Source: Marinovum sp048263515 (GTDB lineage: Bacteria > Pseudomonadota > Alphaproteobacteria > Rhodobacterales > Rhodobacteraceae). Taken from it: a stretch of 64,000 nt of DNA. A program made the position numbers and the translations under genes. Shown here piece by piece: positions 7,548 to 15,153 of this stretch. The number at the start of each line of letters is the position of its first letter. Positions within the stretch are counted from its first letter, which is position 1. The DNA lies in the NCBI RefSeq assembly GCF_048263515.1, contig NZ_JBLXEC010000003.1, positions 62,001-126,000 of the forward strand, given 5' to 3'. Below the pieces are notes generated by a model, which was not told the origin of the DNA, did no database searches, and worked only from the letters and a program-made list of their open reading frames with translations.

Positions 7548-8509
7548 CCATCGGCGTGATCGGAGCCGGCGCTTTCGGCACTTCACTGGCCATTTCGCTG
7601 GCCGCCGCCGGCCGCGAGGTTCGGCTCTGGGGGCGTGACGGCACGGCGATGCTGGAAATGCAGGACGCGCGGGAAAATGCCAAGCGCCTGCCCGGCGCGC
7701 CCTTCCCCGACACCCTCACTGCGACCGACAATTTCGCCGAGGCCACCGCGCCCGACACCCTGCTGCTCTCGGTACCGATGCAACAGCTCGAGACGCTGCT
7801 GGAGGACAACGCAGAGACCCTCGCGCAGAAGACCCTCGTCGCCTGCTGCAAGGGCTTTTCCCTGCGCACCGGCGAGGGGCCCGTCAGCCTGATCGCCCGT
7901 ATCCTGCCACAGACGCAGGCGGCGATCCTGACCGGACCGAGCTTTGCCGCCGACATCGCCCAGGGTTTGCCCACCGCGCTGACGCTGGCCTGCGCCAGCC
8001 TGGCCTGCAGCCAGGACCTGCAGGAGCGGCTTTCGACCCGCAACCTGCGGCTCTATCGCACCACCGACGTCACCGGCGCCGAACTGGGCGGCGGACTGAA
8101 GAACGTGATCGCCATCGCCAGCGGCGTGGTGATCGGCGCGGGGCTGGGCGAGTCGGCCCGCGCCGCCCTGATGACCCGCGGATTTGCCGAGATGACCCGC
8201 ATCGCCCAGGCGCTGGGCGCGCGGCCGGAAACCCTGGCCGGGCTCTCGGGCTTTGGCGACCTGACGCTGACCTGCACCTCGACCCAGTCGCGCAATTACC
8301 GCTACGGGCAGGCACTGGGCCGGGGCGAGGAGTTCGCCGCCGGGACCACCGTCGAAGGCGCCGCCACCGCCCGCGCCATGCTGCAGTTGGCCGAGCGCCA
8401 CGGGGTCGACATGCCGATCACCCGCGCGGTCACCGCGATCATCGCCGGCGATCTTGACGTCGGCGCGGCGATGGACCAGCTTCTCGCCCGACCCCTGAAG
8501 GAAGAATGA
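7544..8509 (+). CDS. gpsA: NAD(P)-dependent glycerol-3-phosphate dehydrogenase
   Basis: 321 aa. N-terminal Rossmann motif IGVIGAGAFGTSLA, then ACCKGFSLRTGEGP, LTGPSFAADIAQGLPTA, and the catalytic-domain signature AELGGGLKNVIAIASGVVIGAGLGES with the active-site Lys in GLKN. It reduces dihydroxyacetone phosphate to sn-glycerol 3-phosphate for phospholipid synthesis in the cytoplasm. Length is normal for the family. It overlaps tsaD by 4 bp and is followed after 1 bp by the YciI gene, so cotranscription is likely. Confidence 0.96.
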   Translation: MTIGVIGAGAFGTSLAISLAAAGREVRLWGRDGTAMLEMQDARENAKRLPGAPFPDTLTATDNFAEATAPDTLLLSVPMQQLETLLEDNAETLAQKTLVACCKGFSLRTGEGPVSLIARILPQTQAAILTGPSFAADIAQGLPTALTLACASLACSQDLQERLSTRNLRLYRTTDVTGAELGGGLKNVIAIASGVVIGAGLGESARAALMTRGFAEMTRIAQALGARPETLAGLSGFGDLTLTCTSTQSRNYRYGQALGRGEEFAAGTTVEGAATARAMLQLAERHGVDMPITRAVTAIIAGDLDVGAAMDQLLARPLKEE

Positions 8510-8510
8510 C

Positions 8511-8780
8511 ATGCTGATTGCCCTGATCGCCCGCGACAAGCCCGGCGCCCTGCAAACCCGCAAGGACAACCGCGACGCTCACCTCGCCTATATCAAGGAG
8601 ACCGGCGTGGTGTCGCAGGCCGGCCCTCTGATCGTCGAGGGCGAGATGGCCGGTTCGCTGGTAATCCTCGACGTCGCCGACATGGCCGCGGCCGAGGCCT
8701 GGGCCGAGAGCGACCCCTATGCCAAGGCCGGCCTCTTCGACAGCGTCGAGCTGATCGAATGGAAGAAGGTCATCGGCTGA
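8511..8780 (+). CDS. YciI-family small protein
   Basis: 89 aa ferredoxin-like YciI/YCII domain: begins MLIALIARDKPGALQTRKDNRDAH with the conserved Arg and His, then GPLIVEGEMAGSLVILDV and SDPYAKAGLF near the conserved Asp-Pro. YciI proteins are dimeric with a putative active-site His/Asp pair; some are muconolactone isomerase-like or degrade chlorinated catechol products, but most have no known reaction. It is translationally coupled to both neighbours (1 bp after gpsA, TGATG overlap with the EVE gene). Confidence 0.88.
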   Translation: MLIALIARDKPGALQTRKDNRDAHLAYIKETGVVSQAGPLIVEGEMAGSLVILDVADMAAAEAWAESDPYAKAGLFDSVELIEWKKVIG

Positions 8781-9193
8781 TGCGCTACTGGCTGTTCAAG
8801 TCCGAGCCCTCCACCTGGTCCTGGGAGGACCAGGTCGCCAAGGGTGCGGCGGGCGAGGAATGGGACGGCGTGCGCAACTACCAGGCCCGCAACTTCATGC
8901 GCGAGATGGCGGTGGGCGACCGCGGCTTCTTCTACCATTCGCAGAAGGCGCGCGAGATCGTCGGCATCGTCGAGGTCTGCGCCGCGGCCCATCCCGACAG
9001 CACCACCGACGACGACCGCTGGGACTGTGTCGACATCCGCGCCGTGGAACCTCTGAAGCGCCCGGTCAGCCTTGATGCGATCAAGTCCGACCCGGTGCTG
9101 GCCGACATGGTGCTGGTCAAGAACTCCCGCCTGTCGGTGCAGCCGGTCAGCGATGCCGAATGGCGGCATATCTGTGGCCTCGGCGGGGTCTGA
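8780..9193 (+). CDS. EVE domain protein
   Basis: 137 aa; ATG at 8780 overlaps the YciI stop. The whole protein is an EVE (PUA-like) domain: MRYWLFKSEPSTWSWED, WDGVRNYQARNFMREM, GDRGFFYHS, GIVEVCAAAHPD and a DMVLVKNSRLSVQPVS tail. EVE domains bind modified bases in RNA or DNA through an aromatic cage. Stand-alone versions close to tRNA modification genes are common, and tsaD lies upstream in this operon. Substrate unknown. Confidence 0.92.
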   Translation: MRYWLFKSEPSTWSWEDQVAKGAAGEEWDGVRNYQARNFMREMAVGDRGFFYHSQKAREIVGIVEVCAAAHPDSTTDDDRWDCVDIRAVEPLKRPVSLDAIKSDPVLADMVLVKNSRLSVQPVSDAEWRHICGLGGV

Positions 9194-9299
9194 TCGCGGT
9201 TAACACCGACAAATCAATTGAAATCCTGTGGAAACCGGTGATCCTGCAGTAAGGTTAATATGGCCTGAATTCGGGGCCTCTGCACAGGGAGCGACTCAC

Positions 9300-9695
9300 A
9301 TGGGTTTTCTAAGCGTTCTCATCGCCGCTGCCGCCGGTTTCGGCCTTGGTGCGGTCTGGTACATGGTGCTGGCCGAGCCCTGGATGGAGGCCGTCGGCAT
9401 CAAGCGCGGCCCCGACGGCAAGCCCGAGGGCGGCCAGTCGCCGGTGATGTTCGCCATCACCTTTGTCATGCTGCTGCTGGTGGCGGGGATGATGCGCCAT
9501 ACCTTCGTGCTTTCCGGCGTCGATACGCTGGGCAAGGGCCTTGTTTCCGGGCTGGGCATCGGGCTGTTCTTCATCAGCCCCTGGATCGTGATCAACAATC
9601 TCTACGGCAGCCGGCCGGCCAAGCTCTCGGTGATCGACGGCGGCTATGCCACCGTGGCCTGTGCGCTGATGGGGCTGGTGCTGACGCTGTTCTGA
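9300..9695 (+). CDS. DUF1761 membrane protein
   Basis: 131 aa from ATG 9300 with ribosome site GGGAGCG nine bases upstream. Four predicted membrane segments: residues about 2-22, 48-65 (VMFAITFVMLLLVAGMM), 80-100 and 110-131. Beginning MGFLSVLIAAAAGFGLGAVWYMVL with the W-Y-x-V-L pattern is typical of DUF1761. Function unknown; small inner-membrane protein. It is separated by 106 bp from the EVE gene and followed by an intrinsic terminator at 9719-9749, so it is probably its own transcription unit. Confidence 0.82.
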   Translation: MGFLSVLIAAAAGFGLGAVWYMVLAEPWMEAVGIKRGPDGKPEGGQSPVMFAITFVMLLLVAGMMRHTFVLSGVDTLGKGLVSGLGIGLFFISPWIVINNLYGSRPAKLSVIDGGYATVACALMGLVLTLF

Positions 9696-9718
9696 ACCGC
9701 GCGTCACAAGACGGCAAA

Positions 9719-9749
9719 AGGGCCCTGACCTGCGATAGGTCAGAGCCCT
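9719..9749 (+). terminator. Intrinsic terminator after DUF1761 gene
   Basis: Stem GGGCCCTGACCT / AGGTCAGAGCCC (one mismatch) with loop GCGAT, 23 bp after the stop. It is followed by a pyrimidine-rich CTCTCCTCTC tract instead of a clean T-run. Confidence 0.7.
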
Positions 9750-10032
9750 CTCCTCTCACCCGGACGCTCCCACACATCCTTCGTGAACTGAATTTCGGCT
9801 CCAACCTTTCTGGTCGGGATGAAACTTTAATAGCTTAACGGGCCCCCCGATCCAAACTCCAAGAAGATAGGTTTTTCTCCAAATCCCCGATAGGTCCATC
9901 CGCCTTAGTAAAAATGAAGTTAATCCTGACGCGACACCGCGCATTGCGCCCTGTAAAACAAGGGCTCACCGAATTGCGTTACGTTTTGGCAACCAAAACA
10001 GGAGTTTCCCGGGTATTCTGCATCAGGCCACG
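9750..10032. other. Gene-free, comparatively AT-rich intergenic stretch
   Basis: No credible reading frame on either strand; a 62-codon minus-strand frame at 9756-9944 lacks any recognisable feature. Base composition is visibly less GC-rich than the genes around it. Short hairpins are present: GTTTTGG-CAA-CCAAAAC at 9983-9999 (perfect 7-bp stem) and GCCCT...AGGGC around 9949-9965. It could hold a small RNA, but no promoter is clear. Confidence 0.4.
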
Positions 10033-10062
10033 AAAAAGGGCGCCCTCTCACGGAACGCCCCT
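10033..10062 (-). terminator. Terminator of the DUF2853 gene (minus strand)
   Basis: Read on the minus strand: AGGGGCG ... CGCCCT stem with one bulged G followed by TTTTT. It begins 26 bp beyond the stop of the DUF2853 gene. Confidence 0.65.
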
Positions 10063-10087
10063 GTGATTTCTGCCGGTTCGGGCGGGT

Positions 10088-10429
10088 TCAGCCGTAGACT
10101 GATTCCTTGCCGAAATGCTTGGTCAGCAGATAATAGACCACCGCGCGATACTTGTTGCGCTCGGATTTGCCGTAGGTCTCGATCACCTTGTTGATCGCAT
10201 CCATCAGTTCGGGCCCGTCACTCAGGCCCAGCTTCTTGACCAGAAAGTTCTGCTTCACGGTCTGCAGCTCCGCCGGCTGAGAGCCTGCGACCGTCGCCGC
10301 ATCGGCACTGTAGATCGCCGGCCCGCAGCCGATCGTCACCTTGCGCAGCAAATCGAGATCAGGCTCGGTGCCGCATTTGTTTCGAAGATCATCCGCGTAT
10401 TGCGCAATAAGATCGTCGCGTTTTCCCAT
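10088..10429 (-). CDS. DUF2853 family small cytoplasmic protein
   Basis: 113 aa, ATG at 10427-10429 preceded by GGGAGAGA on the coding strand. Sequence pattern fits DUF2853: SADAATVAGSQPAELQTVKQNF, LVKKLGL, then KSERNKYRAVVYYLLTKHFGK. All-helical, soluble, function unknown (a structure-genomics family). Monocistronic by spacing, with its own terminator. Confidence 0.82.
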   Translation of the reverse strand: MGKRDDLIAQYADDLRNKCGTEPDLDLLRKVTIGCGPAIYSADAATVAGSQPAELQTVKQNFLVKKLGLSDGPELMDAINKVIETYGKSERNKYRAVVYYLLTKHFGKESVYG

Positions 10430-10719
10430 GTTCTCTCTCCCCTCGTGGACCCGTGCATTCGGGCTCTGCCTTTTCCACGGGCAACATTAGCCGCTCAAAG
10501 CGGTCTGGCAACGGTTAATGTCGCCGCAGATTTCCCCCTCCGGTCGGGCGCGGCAAGGATGCCGCAGATGGCGCTGGGTCAGCCTGCGAGGGCGTTTCGT
10601 CACCGCGTCTGGATCGCGCCACCGGGGCGCGGCCGACGCGGGCTCATTTCGCGCGGCCCCAAAGGGCCGAAATATGGTAGGATGCCGGCACGTTTTAATT
10701 GCTTGATAGGAGTGTTTTC

Positions 10720-11004
10720 ATGACTGGCCTGATCAAAGGAATTTCAACACTGGCCATCGTCGCGGCCCTCGCCGTGGCCCCCACGGTGTCCTTCGCTGAC
10801 AAGGGCGGCGCCCCCAATGCCAATGGCCTGGCGAACGGCAAGGGCAGTGCCAACGCGCACAAGAACAAGCCCGACCCCAATCCGACCCGTGGCAATGACA
10901 GCGCACCGGCTGAGCCGGATGACCCCGTAGAGAAAGACTACGAAGGGGTAGGTGTCGACACTTTCGACGGCGAAGAGGAAGAAGAATACTTTCAGGAGTA
11001 CTAG
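10720..11004 (+). CDS. Small secreted acidic low-complexity protein
   Basis: 94 aa from ATG 10720, preceded by ATAGGAG at good spacing. The start 21 bp upstream (10699) has no ribosome site. Sec signal peptide of about 26 residues (MTGLIKGISTLAIVAALAV through VSFA), then an Asn/Gly/Lys/Ala-rich segment (GGAPNANGLANGKGSANAH) and a strongly acidic tail (FDGEEEEEYFQEY). No known domain. Composition suggests a disordered exported protein. Convergent with ahcY through a shared terminator. Gene calling is supported by signal peptide, ribosome site and terminator; function unknown. Confidence 0.72.
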   Translation: MTGLIKGISTLAIVAALAVAPTVSFADKGGAPNANGLANGKGSANAHKNKPDPNPTRGNDSAPAEPDDPVEKDYEGVGVDTFDGEEEEEYFQEY

Positions 11005-11032
11005 AGCCGACCCAACCTGCCGCAGAAACGCA

Positions 11033-11060
11033 AAAGGGCCGCCCGACAGGACGGCCCTTT
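11033..11060. terminator. Bidirectional terminator between small secreted protein and ahcY
   Basis: AAAGGGCCG-CC ... GG-CGGCCCTTT, near-perfect inverted repeat with A-run on one side and T-run on the other, serving both convergent genes. Confidence 0.85.
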
Positions 11061-11080
11061 CCGATTCCGCATACCGTAAC

Positions 11081-12469
11081 TCAGTAGCGGTAATGTTCCG
11101 GCTTGAACGGGCCTTCCGGCTTCACGCCGATATAGGCCGCCTGCTCGGGCGCCAGCTCGGTCAGCTTGGCGCCGATCTTGGCGAGGTGCAGCTTGGCCAC
11201 CTTCTCGTCCAGATGCTTGGGCAGGATGTAGACCTGGTTGTCGTATTGCTCGCCCTTGGTCCAGAGCTCGATCTGCGCCAGCACCTGGTTGGTGAAGGAC
11301 GCCGACATCACGAAGGACGGGTGACCGGTGGCATTGCCGAGGTTCAGCAGACGACCCTCGGAGAGCAGGATGATCTTGTTGCCCGAGGGCATCTCGATCA
11401 TGTCGACCTGTTCCTTGATGTTGGTCCACTTGTGGTTTTTCAGGCTCGCCACCTGGATTTCATTGTCGAAGTGGCCGATGTTGCCGACGATGGCCATGTT
11501 CTTCATCTCGCGCATGTGCTCGATGCGGATCACGTCCTTGTTGCCGGTGGTGGTGATGAAGATGTCCGCCGACTGAACCACGTCTTCCAGCACGACCACC
11601 TCGAACCCGTCCATCGCCGCCTGCAGCGCGCAGATCGGGTCGACCTCGGTCACCTTCACCCGGGCACCGGCGCCACGCAGCGACGCGGCCGAACCCTTGC
11701 CGACGTCGCCATAGCCACAGACCACGGCGACCTTGCCGGCCATCATCGTGTCGGTGGCGCGGCGGATGCCGTCGACCAGCGATTCCTTGCAGCCGTACTT
11801 GTTGTCGAACTTCGACTTGGTGACGCTGTCGTTGACGTTGATCGCCGGGAAAGGCAGCTGGCCCTTCTTGTGCAGATCATAAAGCCGGTGCACGCCGGTG
11901 GTGGTCTCTTCCGAGACACCCTTTATCGCGTCACGGGTCCTGGTGAACCAGCCGGGGCTTTCCTTCATCCGCTTGTGAATCTGCGCCTTGATCACCTCTT
12001 CCTCTTCCGAGCCCGGCACCGCGAGGATATCCTCACCCGCCTCGGCCCGCGCGCCGAGCAGCACATAAAGCGTGGCGTCGCCGCCATCGTCGAGGATCAT
12101 GTTGGCGCCTTCCGGGAAGGCAAACGACTTGTCGAGGTAATCCCAGTGCTCTTCGAGCGACTGGCCCTTGACGGCAAAGACCGGGATGCCGGCCTTGGCA
12201 ATCGCCGCGGCGGCATGGTCCTGGGTCGAGAAGATGTTGCACGACGCCCAGCGGACGTCTGCGCCCAGCGCCACCAGGGTCTCGATCAGCACGGCGGTCT
12301 GGATCGTCATGTGGAGCGATCCGACGATGCGTGCACCGGCCAGCGGTTTGGCCGCGCCATATTCTTCGCGAAGGGCCATCAGCCCGGGCATTTCGGTCTC
12401 GGCGATATCCAGCTCCTTGCGACCGTAGTCGGCGAGCGAGATGTCTTTAACCGTGTAATCAGTGGTCAT
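11081..12469 (-). CDS. ahcY: Adenosylhomocysteinase (S-adenosylhomocysteine hydrolase)
   Basis: 462 aa, full family length. Signatures: SLHMTIQTAVLIETL near residue 53, NVNDSVTKSKFDNKYGCKESL (active-site Lys/Asp/Asn), NAD-binding GYGDVGKGSAASLRGAGARV, EVDPICALQAAMDGF, and C-terminal FKPEHYRY. It cleaves S-adenosylhomocysteine to adenosine and homocysteine, relieving product inhibition of methyltransferases such as UbiG in this window. It lies alone, 73 bp from the next minus-strand gene. I looked for an SAH or SAM riboswitch in the upstream 73 bp and did not recognise one. Confidence 0.98.
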   Translation of the reverse strand: MTTDYTVKDISLADYGRKELDIAETEMPGLMALREEYGAAKPLAGARIVGSLHMTIQTAVLIETLVALGADVRWASCNIFSTQDHAAAAIAKAGIPVFAVKGQSLEEHWDYLDKSFAFPEGANMILDDGGDATLYVLLGARAEAGEDILAVPGSEEEEVIKAQIHKRMKESPGWFTRTRDAIKGVSEETTTGVHRLYDLHKKGQLPFPAINVNDSVTKSKFDNKYGCKESLVDGIRRATDTMMAGKVAVVCGYGDVGKGSAASLRGAGARVKVTEVDPICALQAAMDGFEVVVLEDVVQSADIFITTTGNKDVIRIEHMREMKNMAIVGNIGHFDNEIQVASLKNHKWTNIKEQVDMIEMPSGNKIILLSEGRLLNLGNATGHPSFVMSASFTNQVLAQIELWTKGEQYDNQVYILPKHLDEKVAKLHLAKIGAKLTELAPEQAAYIGVKPEGPFKPEHYRY

Positions 12470-12542
12470 GTCTGCGGTCCTTGCTGCAAGAGCTTTGGAC
12501 GGCAGATAACATCAGTGCCCTGTGCGGGCAAGCTGACTGCGC

Positions 12543-12845
12543 TCAGCCAGAGACACCAGCGGGCATCGGCGCGCTGTCGTGCCAATTGTCACCGGCGGCG
12601 AGAACGCAGGATATGCCATCGGGTCGGGTCATCAGGATGGTGAAACTACCCGAATCCGCCGAGCGCCAGATCTCGATCAGGCGATGCTCGGTCTGAAGGC
12701 CACCGCCAGCGAGGGTTTCGGAAAACTTGCTGCTGAGCGAATCGACCATGTGCTCGCGCGGCAGACAGGTGGCCTGGGCAAAGGCGGGGGGACCCAGCGC
12801 CACGGTGCCAAAGACCAGGGATGCGGCGAAAAGGCGTTTGAACAT
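12543..12845 (-). CDS. Small periplasmic protein of unknown function
   Basis: 100 aa. Clear Sec signal peptide (MFKRLFAASLVFGTVALGPPAFAQ). The mature part has two cysteines (ATCLPRE, ISCVLAAGD) that could pair, plus IWRSADSGSFTILMTRPDGISC. Roseobacter-type genomes have many such small exported proteins, but I cannot name a family. Ribosome site AAGGAG is visible upstream of the ATG on the minus strand. Upstream of ahcY in the same direction with a 73-bp gap. Confidence 0.7.
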   Translation of the reverse strand: MFKRLFAASLVFGTVALGPPAFAQATCLPREHMVDSLSSKFSETLAGGGLQTEHRLIEIWRSADSGSFTILMTRPDGISCVLAAGDNWHDSAPMPAGVSG

Positions 12846-13036
12846 GGGGCTACTCCTTGGGAAGAGGCCTCATGCGAGTTTGGCACAAAGGCCCCGGGTT
12901 TCTCTGTGTGATAAATGCGCATCGCAAGGGTTTGGTTCCATGCACGGCGGTTTACGATCTCGTGCCTGCCCGTGGGTTTGGGCTTGGCAGCCGCCGGGAA
13001 ACCGCGCTAGGACCGGTGCCCGAACGGAGACACGCC

Positions 13037-13633
13037 ATGCCCCCCAAACCGCCCCGCGCCTGGCAGAGGATGCTCTCGGGCCGCCGGCTCGACCTGCTCG
13101 ACCCGACGCCGATGGACGTCGAGATCGAGGATATCGCCCATGGCTTGGCCTTCGTCGCCCGCTGGAACGGCCAGACCCATGGTGATTTCGCCTATACGGT
13201 GGCCGAACATTCCCTGCTGGTCGAGGCGCTCTTCTCCCGCATGTACCCCCGTGCCCCCGTCCGCTGGCAACTCGCCGCCCTGTTGCATGACGCGCCGGAA
13301 TACGTGATCGGCGACATGATCTCGCCGGTCAAGACCGCCATCGGCGCCAGCTACGGCGAGCTCGATACAAGGCTGACCGCCGCGATCCACATCCGCTTCG
13401 GCCTGCCCGCCGCCCTGCCGGTCAGCGTGAAGAAACAGATCAAACGCGCCGACCGGGTCAGCGCCTGGATGGAGGCGGTGCAGATCGCGGGCTTCACCGA
13501 GGACGAGGCCAACGGCTTCTTCGGCAAGCCCGACAAGAGCCTGCTCGACGGGTTGCAGATCACCCTCCGCCCCCCGCGCGAGGTGCGCGACGACTTCACC
13601 GCCAGGCACGCCACCCTGCTGCAGCAGTGCTGA
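13037..13633 (+). CDS. HD-domain phosphohydrolase (YfbR-like)
   Basis: 198 aa from ATG 13037 with GGAGA seven bases upstream. HD metal-binding residues are evident: TVAEHSLLVEAL (His), LAALLHDAPEYVIGDMISPVK (His-Asp, then Asp), and KRADRVSAWME (Asp). The arrangement resembles 5'-deoxynucleotidase YfbR and related HD hydrolases that dephosphorylate dNMPs; the substrate here is not proven. Normal length. Its 3' end faces regA and is followed by a hairpin repeat at 13640-13697. Confidence 0.85.
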   Translation: MPPKPPRAWQRMLSGRRLDLLDPTPMDVEIEDIAHGLAFVARWNGQTHGDFAYTVAEHSLLVEALFSRMYPRAPVRWQLAALLHDAPEYVIGDMISPVKTAIGASYGELDTRLTAAIHIRFGLPAALPVSVKKQIKRADRVSAWMEAVQIAGFTEDEANGFFGKPDKSLLDGLQITLRPPREVRDDFTARHATLLQQC

Positions 13634-13639
13634 TCCCTG

Positions 13640-13697
13640 TTGCTTCCTCTTGCTAAAAATATCCTCGGGGAGTGTGAGGGGCCGGCCCCTCACTCCT
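13640..13697 (+). repeat. Family-B intergenic repeat with 20-bp palindrome
   Basis: Core TTGCTAAAAATATCCTCGGGG followed by a perfect palindrome GTGAGGGGCCGGCCCCTCAC (13674-13693). A homologous unit occurs at 37021-37075 and, in reverse, at 59905-59964; shorter related pieces occur at 46228-46350. It lies between convergent genes, where the hairpin could terminate transcription from both sides. Comparison with 37053-37072 shows a compensatory T-A to C-G change in the stem. Confidence 0.7.
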
Positions 13698-13722
13698 ACG
13701 CCGACAAAGGGCGTGCCATCCC

Positions 13723-14277
13723 CTATTTGGGCGAGCGTTTCGCCAGAATGCGCTGCAACGTCCGCCGATGCATGTTGAGCCGCCGCGCCGTCTCCGACAC
13801 GTTGCGATCACAAAGCTCGTAGACCCGCTGGATATGCTCCCAGCGCACCCGGTCCGCCGACATCGGGTTCTCCGGCGGCGGCGGCAGGTCGTCGCCCTTG
13901 GCCAGCAGCGCATTGGTGATGTCGGTGGCATCAGCCGGTTTCGACAGGTAATCCGTCGCCCCGATCTTGACTGCTGCCACCGCCGTGGCAATCGCGCCGT
14001 ATCCGGTCAGCACCACGATCCGCGCGTCTGGCCGCTTCTCGCGCAGCACCTCGACCACGTCGAGCCCGTTGCCGTCCTCGAGCCGCAGGTCGACCACCGC
14101 ATAGGCCGGCGGACGGGCGGTGGCGATGGCACGCCCACCGGCGACAGAGCCTGCGGTCTCGACCTCGAAACCGCGCTTTTCCATCGCCTTGGCCAAGCGC
14201 CGCAGAAAGGGTTCATCATCGTCGACCAGCAGAAGCGATTTGTCCTCGCCCAGTTCGTGCCCCGTCATTTCGGCCAA
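13723..14277 (-). CDS. regA: Redox response regulator RegA (PrrA/ActR)
   Basis: 184 aa. Receiver domain (residues 14-125) with acidic pocket LLLVDDDEP, phospho-acceptor Asp63 in VVDLRLEDG, and Lys in LSKPADATD. A Pro-rich linker (DLPPPPENP) follows, then a Fis-type HTH, NVSETARRLNMHRRTLQRILAKR. The linker and HTH are nearly invariant in RegA/ActR/PrrA, which activate photosynthesis, carbon and nitrogen fixation and respiratory genes under reducing conditions. Cognate kinase RegB is at 15154. Transcribed in the order senC-regA, as in Rhodobacter; there is no hvrA downstream. Confidence 0.96.
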   Translation of the reverse strand: MAEMTGHELGEDKSLLLVDDDEPFLRRLAKAMEKRGFEVETAGSVAGGRAIATARPPAYAVVDLRLEDGNGLDVVEVLREKRPDARIVVLTGYGAIATAVAAVKIGATDYLSKPADATDITNALLAKGDDLPPPPENPMSADRVRWEHIQRVYELCDRNVSETARRLNMHRRTLQRILAKRSPK

Positions 14278-14404
14278 ATCGTCACTCCTCCCGATCGGTT
14301 CCGCACCGTGTCAGGCGATTATTGAGAGTGTCCCCGGCGGTGTCAAACGGGCAAACCCGGGTCATGGGTCGCAAGGGGCAAAAACCCCGGGAAATTTCCC
14401 GCCG

Positions 14405-14429
14405 CCGTGATCACACCCCGTGATCACGG
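14405..14429 (-). terminator. Twin-palindrome hairpin between senC and regA
   Basis: A 10-bp perfect stem CCGTGATCAC / GTGATCACGG with loop ACCCC. Each arm itself contains the palindrome GTGATCAC. On the minus strand it is followed by a GGGAAATTTCCC palindrome and a TTTTT run near 14380-14400. It may attenuate senC read-through into regA or serve as an operator; the sequence does not decide which. Confidence 0.4.
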
Positions 14430-14443
14430 GGGCCAGGACCGCC

Positions 14444-15064
14444 TCAGCCGGCGGCGTCGATGAAACAGGCCGCCCGCGCCGCCATGTCCTCGGGCGAGGT
14501 GTCGCGGCGGAAGTATTCGACAAAGCCATGCTCCGGCAGCACCAGGTAGGAAAACGTCGAGTGATCGACGAGGTAATACTCGTCGCTCTTGTCCTGCGCC
14601 TTGTAATAGGTGCGATAGGCCCGGCTCGCCGCCTTGACCTGCTCTTCCGTCCCGGTCAGGCCGATGGCCTTTTCGTGGTTGTTGAAGGCAAAGTCGCGCA
14701 CCACTTCGGGTGTGTCGCGCTCGGGGTCGACGGTGATGAAGACCGGCGTGGCGCTGTGACCCTTCTCGGCCAGCAGGTCGACCGCCTGGGAATTGCGGGC
14801 GAAATCCAGCGGGCAGACATCGGGGCAGAAGGTATAGCCGAAATAGAGGATCGACGGCTCCGTGATCACATCCGCATCGGTCACCGTCTCGCCCTGGCCG
14901 TTGACCAGGGTAAAGGCGCCGCCGATGGCATCGGTACCGCCGGCCACAGCCGAGCTGCGGCAGGGATCGAACGGATCGCCGCCCGCCGGACGCGAGGCAT
15001 ACCAGAGCCCGCCCACCAGGGCGATGACGGCGGCGGAGGCAAGGATTGCGGCGGTCCGGACCAT
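14444..15064 (-). CDS. senC: SCO1/SenC-family copper-binding thioredoxin-fold protein
   Basis: 206 aa from ATG at 15062-15064 (MVRTAAILASAAVIAL membrane anchor). Copper site motif YTFCPDVCPL, conserved His in LVDHSTFSYL and VDPERDTPEVVRDF are all characteristic of SCO1/SenC/PrrC. These deliver copper to the CuA or CuB centre of cytochrome oxidase and influence RegB signalling. The neighbourhood (regB divergent, regA downstream) is the classical reg locus. Membrane-anchored, facing the periplasm. Confidence 0.95.
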   Translation of the reverse strand: MVRTAAILASAAVIALVGGLWYASRPAGGDPFDPCRSSAVAGGTDAIGGAFTLVNGQGETVTDADVITEPSILYFGYTFCPDVCPLDFARNSQAVDLLAEKGHSATPVFITVDPERDTPEVVRDFAFNNHEKAIGLTGTEEQVKAASRAYRTYYKAQDKSDEYYLVDHSTFSYLVLPEHGFVEYFRRDTSPEDMAARAACFIDAAG

Positions 15065-15092
15065 GGGGCGGTCTCCCGTGACATGAAGTACG

Positions 15093-15121
15093 TTGATCGA
15101 AAGTCGTGTGACACGTATCAA
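15093..15121. promoter_or_regulatory. Palindrome in the regB-senC divergent promoter region
   Basis: A perfect 11-bp palindrome CGTGTGACACG (15105-15115) sits inside an outer inverted pair TTGAT (15093-15097) and ATCAA (15117-15121). It lies in the 89-bp space between divergent senC and regB and is a plausible operator. The outer half-sites resemble FNR halves, but their spacing is far too long for an FNR site. Confidence 0.35.
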
Positions 15122-15153
15122 TCTGAAACCGGGGTTCAAGGGTCAAAGCGCAG

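Noticed and set aside
9756..9944. 62-codon minus-strand frame
   Set aside because: No ribosome site, no signal or domain, crosses the DUF1761 terminator region; unlikely gene.
12470..12542. Possible SAH/SAM riboswitch upstream of ahcY
   Set aside because: Only 73 bp available and no recognisable SAH, SAM-II or SAM-V core on the minus strand.
15093..15121. FNR site between senC and regB
   Set aside because: TTGAT and ATCAA are present but separated by 19 bases; FNR boxes need four. Reported only as a palindrome.
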